DNA from: an uncultured Eubacteriales bacterium
Lineage (GTDB): Bacteria; Bacillota_A; Clostridia; Saccharofermentanales; Saccharofermentanaceae
DNA: 10,693 bases
Assembly: GCA_900313405.1 (NCBI GenBank)
Contig: OMQY01000159.1
Coordinates: forward strand, 1-10,693
Direction of reading: 5' to 3'
Shown here: piece by piece, positions 5,757 to 10,693 of the stretch
Numbering within the stretch: position 1 is the stretch's first letter
How the letters are laid out: every line of letters begins with the position of its first letter
The notes under the pieces: model-generated
The model's input: the letters and a program-made list of their open reading frames with translations, nothing else
What the model was told of the DNA's origin: nothing
Database searches by the model: none
Position numbers and translations under genes: made by a program

Positions 5757-8039
5757 TCATCCCACGTGTCTGCTCTCGAATTCGCTCAAGGGGATCGGCC
5801 TGGAGAAGTAGTAGCCCTGGAAGGCGTGGCAGCCCATGGCGGTGAGGCTGTTGACCTGATCGAGGGTCTCGACACCCTCGGCGATCACGTTCATGCCCAG
5901 TTCGCCTGCAAGTTTTACTATAAGGTTGACTATCTTGTCGTTGCGCTCACTGTTGGTCGTGCCGGCCATGAAGATCATGTCGAGCTTGATGACGTCGACC
6001 GGCATGTCTTTGAGCATGTTGAGGGACGAATAGCCGCTGCCGAAGTCGTCCATCTCGAGGATGAAGCCCATGGAGCGGAGGCGGCCTATGATGTCGAGTT
6101 TCATAGGGACATCGTCCATCATTATCGTCTCGGTGATCTCGAGGCGGAGACGGGAGCGGTCGATGCCGTAGCGGGTCGTGAGGTCGCTAAGTGTCTCAGG
6201 GACGTCGAGGAGATAGAAATCACGGGGCGAGATGTTGACTGAGAGGTAAAGGTCGGTGTTGCCTTCGAGTGTCCACTTTTGGAGGATTCGGCAGGCGCAT
6301 TCCCAGATGTAGCGGTCAACTTTGGCGATGGAGCCGTTTTTTTCGAGAATGGAAATGAAGCTGTCCGGGAGAAGAAGCCCTTCCTCGTCGTGATTCCAGC
6401 GCACAAGGACTTCGGCGCCTGCGAGCTTGCCGCTCCTGTCGACCTGAGCCTGAAGGAAGGGAACTACGCAGCCACGCGCGACTGCATCGTCAAGTGATTC
6501 GGCGATCTTCTGCTCCCAGAGCATCTCGTTCCTCATGTGGTCACTATAGTAAGCGATCCTCTTGTCAATGTTATCCCTGATATCGTTGATCGCCATAGCG
6601 GCTCGGTCGAACATGACCGAGACCAGATTATCGCTCTCGGCGATCTCGTAGACGCCGACATGCAGGAGCAGTGAATGCTGCGGTCCAACGACTTCATCCA
6701 GCCTTCCAATGGCCTTGAGGATCGTCTCCTCCCTGTAGTACTTTTCCTGGATCAGGATGGCGAACCGGTCGCCGCTGAGCCTGCCGTAGAGCATATGCTT
6801 GCCGGCGTTCTCGCGGATGACCGACGCGATCTGCTGAAGGACCCTGTCGCCCTCTGCCCTGCCGTAACGGTCGTTGATGAGCTTGAAGCCGCGGACATCA
6901 GTGCTGAGTGCGTAGAACTTGCGATCAGGATAGGCCTTGATCCTCTGTTCGACGAGCTCGTAGAAACGGTTCGCGTTGTATAGTCCGGTCAGTGCGTCAT
7001 GGGTCGAGGAGTAATACTCCTGCTCGATGCGTTCGATCTCATCGGTACGGTCGTTGAACCTGGCGAAAGCACCTATACCATGCCCCCTTCCGTCGTACAG
7101 CCTGTGGTACTCGATCTCGTAAGTCATCGTTCTGTCGCCGAGCTTGTACTTACGGGTGAGGTTCTTGTTGTTGATGTCCCTGATCTCGTCCTCGCTCATC
7201 TTCATGATCTGAAGGAAGCGCTCTCTGACACCTGCCAGATCTGCCTCTTTATGAATGTCAAAGATCAGCTCGGCATTGTGATTGGCATAAATGCACTGAT
7301 CGTTATCATCGAAAAATATGATCCCGTCGGATATGCTCGACAGTATCGTTGACTTCATTCGATCCATCAGTGCATTCGGAACAAAGATTATCGCTATGTA
7401 AAATGCTGCGATGGCGGAGACGGCGTAGCCTACCATCGAATAATCAAGCGGGATGTTCAGGAAGATATAATAAGTCTCGAGCATCGCGGTCGCGATATAT
7501 GGGATAAGGAAAGCATAGTATTTACGACGCATAAGCCGCGAAGAACTGACGATCTTGGAAACAAAGATCAGAAGGACCATCAGTCCCATAAAATACGAGA
7601 AACCGAGATGGACCTTGTGATACCAGAGGGAGACAAGCTTGTGATAGTTCTCGCCGGAATCGAGCGTCGATTCGGTAACATCGAAGACGTGTCCGAAGAC
7701 GGGATTGAGCAGGACCCCCACAACATCTATGGAAGTGAGGATCAGCAGCAGTCGCTTGACTTTGGTCCCGTCAAAAGCGATCCCGCAGTAACCCATCGAG
7801 AACCGCACCAGCGAATAGAACATCAGGTCTGTTCCGGTAAAGTAGAGCAGATAAGCGGCTCTGGCTATAGTCTCGGAAGGCGCAATAGCGATAACTGCAT
7901 TGGTAACCAGCGGAACCGTACAACAGATGAGCAAAAACAGGACATCAAGAGAACTCGTCCTCCGACTGCGAACTGTTACAGCCATGCAGACGACTAACAA
8001 CGCTATCAGAACAGTCATCGTCATCAGATAAACGGTCAT
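5757..8039 (-). CDS. Membrane PAS-GGDEF-EAL protein, predicted c-di-GMP phosphodiesterase
   Basis: 760 residues. Residues 1-222 are largely hydrophobic, with about seven possible membrane helices (for example 5-23, 31-53, 60-82, 97-114, 145-165, 174-194 and 201-221), like the 7TM sensor regions of some kinases. A PAS-like domain follows at about 228-335, then GGDEF (345-500) and EAL (510-757). The GGDEF motif reads SGDRF (422-426), lacking the first Gly and the acidic fourth residue, so cyclase activity is unlikely. It may still bind GTP as a regulatory site. The EAL domain keeps the expected metal and catalytic residues: Glu543 (EVL), Asn602, Glu634, Asp664-Asp665, Lys685, Glu721 and Gln741. 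This predicts cleavage of cyclic-di-GMP to pGpG. AGGAAGGG lies about 11 bases before the ATG. The gene follows the DUF4236 gene by 62 bp, possibly on the same transcript. The sensed signal is unknown. Confidence 0.92.
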   Translation of the reverse strand: MTVYLMTMTVLIALLVVCMAVTVRSRRTSSLDVLFLLICCTVPLVTNAVIAIAPSETIARAAYLLYFTGTDLMFYSLVRFSMGYCGIAFDGTKVKRLLLILTSIDVVGVLLNPVFGHVFDVTESTLDSGENYHKLVSLWYHKVHLGFSYFMGLMVLLIFVSKIVSSSRLMRRKYYAFLIPYIATAMLETYYIFLNIPLDYSMVGYAVSAIAAFYIAIIFVPNALMDRMKSTILSSISDGIIFFDDNDQCIYANHNAELIFDIHKEADLAGVRERFLQIMKMSEDEIRDINNKNLTRKYKLGDRTMTYEIEYHRLYDGRGHGIGAFARFNDRTDEIERIEQEYYSSTHDALTGLYNANRFYELVEQRIKAYPDRKFYALSTDVRGFKLINDRYGRAEGDRVLQQIASVIRENAGKHMLYGRLSGDRFAILIQEKYYREETILKAIGRLDEVVGPQHSLLLHVGVYEIAESDNLVSVMFDRAAMAINDIRDNIDKRIAYYSDHMRNEMLWEQKIAESLDDAVARGCVVPFLQAQVDRSGKLAGAEVLVRWNHDEEGLLLPDSFISILEKNGSIAKVDRYIWECACRILQKWTLEGNTDLYLSVNISPRDFYLLDVPETLSDLTTRYGIDRSRLRLEITETIMMDDVPMKLDIIGRLRSMGFILEMDDFGSGYSSLNMLKDMPVDVIKLDMIFMAGTTNSERNDKIVNLIVKLAGELGMNVIAEGVETLDQVNSLTAMGCHAFQGYYFSRPIPLSEFESRHVG

Positions 8040-8061
8040 TTGCCGGTTTCCCTTCCTATAT

Positions 8062-8091
8062 CAGCGTGATCCGACATTCGTCAGACCGCTG
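8062..8091 (-). repeat. Intergenic hairpin upstream of the GGDEF/EAL gene
   Basis: TCTGAC and GTCGGA (8085-8080 and 8075-8070, minus strand) form six pairs with one G-U around a GAAT loop. The flanks CAGCG and CGCTG (8091-8087 and 8066-8062) add five more pairs across a small internal loop. No T-run follows, so it is not a standard intrinsic terminator. It lies 11 bases after the DUF4236 stop and ends just before the next Shine-Dalgarno. It could dampen read-through, protect an mRNA end or affect translation. Confidence 0.45.
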
Positions 8092-8101
8092 TTTCAGTAT
8101 C

Positions 8102-9151
8102 TCAGCCGAGGACTCTGTCGACAGGCTCGAATCCCGATGTCTTCTTGAATCTCATATTTGACTCAAAATTAGAGATCGCATCGGACGGGTCGATCATGCC
8201 CATATTAAGTGCCATGAGGTGCTCCCTGTCGAACTTAACGGACAGCAGGGTCATCTCCTCTTCAAATCCCGTAGCAGTATTGAGGATGTTATCGACTGCA
8301 TGAACGATAACGGTATCAACAGGCAACAGCGCGAAGGCATCTCTTGCGACTCTGATCGTCGTGCTGCAGACATAGTCCTGCATGAGATCGTAATATGCAC
8401 TCTTGCTCAGTTCCTTCTCGGACAGCTTGCCGGTTGATGTAAGTACGAGCTCCGTAGTCGGGATGACCTCATCCGACTTAACGGCGAACTCAACCTCGAT
8501 CTTATCGCCGCTGTCTGTACCGACCTGGAAATTACTGCCGAATTCGAGCAGATCGTCAAAAGGCTTAAACTCATCGATAATGTTGAAGTAAGAATCAATA
8601 TCACCGTTAAGGACTGAATCGGAGAACTCCTTCAGGTTCATCCACTCCTTGTATTCTTCGCTTCCCGTAACGATATTGGAAGGAACCTCACCTTTATTGA
8701 CAGCCTCCCAGTCAACGATGCCGTCACTCATCTTATGAACGGACTTGATGGACTCGACATACTCCTGATACTCGGCGACCTTCTGTCTGTTCTCCTCAAG
8801 GATAGCCTCGAGCTCCTCGTTGTTCGTGCCGCCTGCTACGGCTCCTGCCGCACCTGCTGCCGCTACAGCGCCGGCACCTGCGGCTGCCGCCTTCGCGCCC
8901 TTGGCACCCTTAGCTGCCTTGGCGGCCTTCTTGCCCTTGCCCGTAACTATGTTGGCAAGCTTCTTTACATTGCACTGCTTGGTATAATAAACGCCCGTAC
9001 CGGGAATGCCGATCGTCGTATTGGTCCTTCCGGTGGAACTGATCGTCTGTCTCAGTCCCTTCTTACCGAAGCTGCAGCTTACTCCCGACTTGCTCAGATT
9101 GAGCTTTACTCCGGGAAAGATCGATATACTTTTGCGAAAATTAAGTCCCAT
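8102..9151 (-). CDS. DUF4236 domain protein with Lys/Ala/Gly linker and long C-terminal domain
   Basis: 349 residues. Residues 1-58 match the DUF4236 pattern: MGLNFRKSISIFPGVKLNLS, then SKSGVSCSFG, GRTNTTIGIPGTGVYY. This small domain is widespread in bacteria and has no firm function. Residues 72-108 are a low-complexity stretch, first Lys/Ala/Gly, then almost only Ala and Gly, which could be a flexible linker or a weak glycine-zipper-like membrane segment. A predicted helical or coiled-coil stretch follows (about 111-140). A larger domain (about 140-345) contains VDWEAV, PFDDLLEFGSNFQ, DYVCSTTIRVARDAFALLP and DPSDAISNF. From memory a similar C-terminal region accompanies DUF4236 in other Firmicutes. 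No catalytic motif or signal peptide is recognisable. GGAGG nine bases upstream fixes the start. The gene is divergent from the YczE-like gene and followed by the EAL gene. Function unknown. Confidence 0.85.
   Translation of the reverse strand: MGLNFRKSISIFPGVKLNLSKSGVSCSFGKKGLRQTISSTGRTNTTIGIPGTGVYYTKQCNVKKLANIVTGKGKKAAKAAKGAKGAKAAAAGAGAVAAAGAAGAVAGGTNNEELEAILEENRQKVAEYQEYVESIKSVHKMSDGIVDWEAVNKGEVPSNIVTGSEEYKEWMNLKEFSDSVLNGDIDSYFNIIDEFKPFDDLLEFGSNFQVGTDSGDKIEVEFAVKSDEVIPTTELVLTSTGKLSEKELSKSAYYDLMQDYVCSTTIRVARDAFALLPVDTVIVHAVDNILNTATGFEEEMTLLSVKFDREHLMALNMGMIDPSDAISNFESNMRFKKTSGFEPVDRVLG
8828..8938 (-). repeat. Low-complexity Lys/Ala/Gly-coding stretch
   Basis: This segment of the DUF4236 gene encodes residues 72-108, made almost wholly of Ala, Gly and Lys, with units such as KAAK and GAKGAK followed by AAAAGAGAVAAAG. 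The basic half precedes the neutral half. Such tracts often vary in length between strains. It is in frame and shows no sign of breaking the gene. Confidence 0.7.
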
Positions 9152-9160
9152 AAAGGTATT

Positions 9161-9189
9161 CCTCCAACTTCGGATTTTTATATATTTTA
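9161..9189 (-). promoter_or_regulatory. RBS and possible promoter of the DUF4236 gene
   Basis: GGAGG at 9165-9161 is a strong Shine-Dalgarno for the ATG at 9151. Just upstream are two -10-like A/T hexamers on the minus strand, TAAAAT (9189-9184) and TATAAA (9182-9177). No good -35 was found at the proper distance, the best being TTATCG, so the promoter call is tentative. The RBS is secure. Confidence 0.4.
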
Positions 9190-9213
9190 CTACAAAAAAC
9201 TTTGTGCGATAAT
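9186..9213 (+). promoter_or_regulatory. Possible promoter of the YczE-like gene
   Basis: TTTACT (9186-9191, four of six to the -35 consensus) and GATAAT (9208-9213, five of six to the -10) are separated by 16 bp. They lie 33 bases before the ATG at 9247. The region is shared with the divergent DUF4236 gene, whose -10 candidates overlap this -35, so the two units may compete. Confidence 0.45.
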
Positions 9214-9246
9214 GGCTGATATATTCTTATTTCGCGACAGGTAATC

Positions 9247-9900
9247 ATGACTGCTGATAATTTGACCAAAAGACGTATCCTTATGATGCTGATCGGCGTC
9301 CCGCTGGTGGGCGTAAGCGTTGCTTTCTTTAACGTCGCAGAATTCGGAGTAGACCCCTTCACCGTCCTGGTCCAGGGCAGCTTTCACCAAATGCCCTCCT
9401 CGATCAGTTACGGACTTACATACATCATCTTGAGCGTGATCGAGCTGATTGCCATAATCCTCCTGGACCGCAAGAAGATCGGGGTCGGAACCCTGATCAA
9501 CCTCTTTCTCCTGGGCTATATAACAGATTACACTTCCCGCTTCCTGAGATTTGCCCTCGGGGACATGATCGGGACCATGCCCATAAGGATCCTTTTCATG
9601 ATAATAGGAGTCACACTGCTGAGCTTCAGCTCCGGGATTTATTTCACGGCAAACATGGGCGTTTCCACCCATGACGCGGTATCACTCATCGCTTCCGAGA
9701 AACAAGACAAAGTCCCCTTCCAATATTGCCGAGTAATAAGCGACGCTCTCTGCGTCATCTTCGGCACCATCTTAGGAGGCACTTTCGGCATCGGCACCAT
9801 CGTCGCGGCGGTCTTCTGCGGTCCGCTCGTCGCCTTCTTCCGCAAGCACGTGGGCGAGCCGATGCTTCATTATTCTATTCATCGAAAAACACTCACTTAG
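9247..9900 (+). CDS. YczE/YitT-like integral membrane protein
   Basis: 217 residues with about five hydrophobic helices (11-30, 53-73, 80-100, 112-133 and 163-195). It resembles the YczE/YyaS/YitT group of Firmicutes membrane proteins, whose biochemical role is not established. Two similar loops support this: FNVAEFGVDPFTVLVQG (28-44) and FTANMGVSTHDAVSLIA (133-149) share the pattern GV-[DS]-x-x-[DTF]-x-V after a helix. This indicates an internal duplication typical of the family. No signal peptide cleavage site is evident. The short basic N terminus (KRR) suggests a cytoplasmic start. The RBS is modest (CAGG, about six bases upstream). It is the only plus-strand gene in the window and converges on the SseB-family gene, with a 61-bp gap containing a palindrome. 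Confidence 0.85.
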   Translation: MTADNLTKRRILMMLIGVPLVGVSVAFFNVAEFGVDPFTVLVQGSFHQMPSSISYGLTYIILSVIELIAIILLDRKKIGVGTLINLFLLGYITDYTSRFLRFALGDMIGTMPIRILFMIIGVTLLSFSSGIYFTANMGVSTHDAVSLIASEKQDKVPFQYCRVISDALCVIFGTILGGTFGIGTIVAAVFCGPLVAFFRKHVGEPMLHYSIHRKTLT

Positions 9901-9930
9901 TACTACGCAGCGCAAAGCGACGAGGACTGT

Positions 9931-9954
9931 TCGTATATTCCGCGGAAGATGCGA
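9931..9954. repeat. 24-bp near-perfect palindrome between convergent genes
   Basis: The arms 9931-9942 and 9943-9954 are complementary at all but two positions. One is a mismatch (9937 with 9948) and one a T/G pair (9934 with 9951). The centre is TTCCGCGGAA. In RNA it would fold to a stable hairpin from either strand. It sits midway between the stop codons of the YczE-like and SseB-family genes, where a two-way terminator is expected, but no T-run follows on either side. Its exact role is uncertain. Confidence 0.5.
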
Positions 9955-9961
9955 GCGCCCG

Positions 9962-10693
9962 TTAGAGATTCCCGATCCTCACATAATCCGGACTGTGCGT
10001 GGCGAAATAACTTTCAGCGAACGGCGTGTCGGCATAAAGAGCGAAGTCGATGCTCTTGATGGAGGACAGGGCCGGCTTGGCCGCTTCGAAGAGTTGCTTG
10101 AAGGTGTCGGAAGCCGAATCCTTGGGGCAGTCGACGATGGCCAGGTAGCTCTTTTTGCCTCCCTGGATCTTCTCGAGGAGGCCGAGGCTGCTTATCGAGG
10201 TGATGCCGGAAGCACAGGTCTTCAGTGCGTTCCTGACAGCGTCGGTCTCGGCAGAGGGCATTGGCTCGTTGACCATGATCCTGGCTGCTTCGCGCATCTT
10301 GCCGTTCTGCTTCTGCTTGAGGACGTCCCGGGCGATCTTGGCGCGGGCATCACTCAGCGATTCGACGAGCTTACGGGGCATCTGGACCGGTACGGGTCCA
10401 AACGGATTGATGATTATGTCGGGAGATGTCTTGGAAGTGATCTTCGACATCTCGGGAAGTGTGGCAACGATGACTGAGGGCTTCTTGCCGTCGGCAAAAA
10501 GATCCTTCCACTGAGCGAGCGCGGCAGAATCCGTGAACATGGGGACAGCCGGAGGCATGGTCGACGACGCGGAATTCTTAAGCATAAGGAAACCGATCTT
10601 GCGCTTGCCGTCGGGGGTGGTGCCGCCGGCGTCGGGGTTGATGGGTACCAGGAATGCCGAGCCTGTTACGTGTCCGAAGAGCATACCCATATA
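9962..10693 (-). CDS. SseB-family protein (5' end beyond window)
   Basis: Two SseB-type domains are visible. The N-terminal one (about 10-100, numbered from the ATG at 10690) contains AFLVPI, then a segment ending PMFTDSAALAQW (50-61), and the conserved IINPFG (93-98). The C-terminal one (about 151-238) contains YLAIVDC and the ending SPDYVRIG. SseB was named for a serine-sensitivity effect in E. coli, and the molecular role of the family is unclear. An ATG lies at 10690, but the frame stays open past it to the window edge. No Shine-Dalgarno can be seen, and SseB proteins usually carry further residues before the AFLVPI strand. I therefore treat the gene as truncated by the window. Predicted cytosolic, with no membrane helix. 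It ends 61 bp from the convergent YczE-like gene. Confidence 0.8.
   Translation of the reverse strand, partial: YMGMLFGHVTGSAFLVPINPDAGGTTPDGKRKIGFLMLKNSASSTMPPAVPMFTDSAALAQWKDLFADGKKPSVIVATLPEMSKITSKTSPDIIINPFGPVPVQMPRKLVESLSDARAKIARDVLKQKQNGKMREAARIMVNEPMPSAETDAVRNALKTCASGITSISSLGLLEKIQGGKKSYLAIVDCPKDSASDTFKQLFEAAKPALSSIKSIDFALYADTPFAESYFATHSPDYVRIGNL

Noticed and set aside
5637..6242. Plus-strand open frame (201 codons) running from the fab promoter region into the EAL gene
   Set aside because: It covers the operators and the antisense of a conserved EAL domain, and its protein is an acidic, His/Val-rich sequence of no known type.
8062..8091. Intrinsic terminator after the DUF4236 gene
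   Set aside because: The hairpin is real, but no T-run follows it on the minus strand, so I list it as a structure and not a terminator.
8040..8101. Possible cyclic-di-GMP riboswitch in front of the GGDEF/EAL gene
   Set aside because: The gap is only 62 bases and holds a single simple hairpin. The two-helix junction and conserved bases of GEMM-type riboswitches are not present.
1..10693. CRISPR array, tRNA, rRNA, insertion sequence or phage gene
   Set aside because: No spaced direct repeats, tRNA-like cloverleaf, terminal inverted repeats or transposase/integrase motifs were seen on reading both strands.

Overview
The window looks like chromosomal DNA from a low-to-mid-GC Gram-positive anaerobe, most likely a member of Clostridia. 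The grounds are strong AGGAGG-type ribosome binding sites, a Firmicutes-style fab operon built around the flavin enoyl-ACP reductase FabK, a FabT-like operator, and neighbours of the DUF4236, YczE and SseB types that are common in that class. No transposase, integrase, phage, tRNA, rRNA or CRISPR signal was seen. I cannot assign a genus.

Layout, left to right. At 1-47 is the first 15 codons of a minus-strand gene that leaves the window, with its own RBS and an extended -10 promoter. At 151-178 is a good intrinsic terminator on the minus strand that closes the next operon. From 5594 down to 206 run six minus-strand genes, transcribed in the order fabH-fabK-fabD-fabG-fabF-fabZ with gaps of 17-37 bp. 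They encode a nearly complete type II fatty-acid elongation cycle. FabD loads malonyl onto ACP, FabH starts the chain, FabF condenses, FabG reduces the ketone, FabZ dehydrates and FabK reduces the enoyl group. acpP, the acetyl-CoA carboxylase genes and a fab regulator gene, often found in such loci, are absent here. Upstream of fabH is a promoter overlapped by two tandem copies of a TTTGATnATCAAA-type operator, which suggests feedback repression by a FabT-like MarR regulator encoded elsewhere.

From 8039 to 5757 (minus) is a membrane-anchored PAS-GGDEF-EAL protein. Its GGDEF motif is degenerate (SGDRF) and its EAL residues look intact, so it is predicted to be a cyclic-di-GMP phosphodiesterase. 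Upstream of it (9151-8102, minus) lies a 349-residue DUF4236 protein with a Lys/Ala/Gly-rich linker and a long C-terminal domain of unknown function. It may be co-transcribed with the EAL gene, and a hairpin sits between them. Divergent from the DUF4236 gene is a YczE/YitT-like membrane protein (9247-9900, plus). It converges on an SseB-family gene (10693-9962, minus) whose 5' end lies beyond the window.

Most of the window is ordinary housekeeping content. I found no clear new multi-gene system. The points most worth a second look are the tandem FabT-like operators, the degenerate GGDEF/intact EAL enzyme, the poorly understood DUF4236 protein beside it, an acidic cofactor-site residue in FabG that hints at NADH use, and three hairpin or palindrome structures in the short intergenic gaps.
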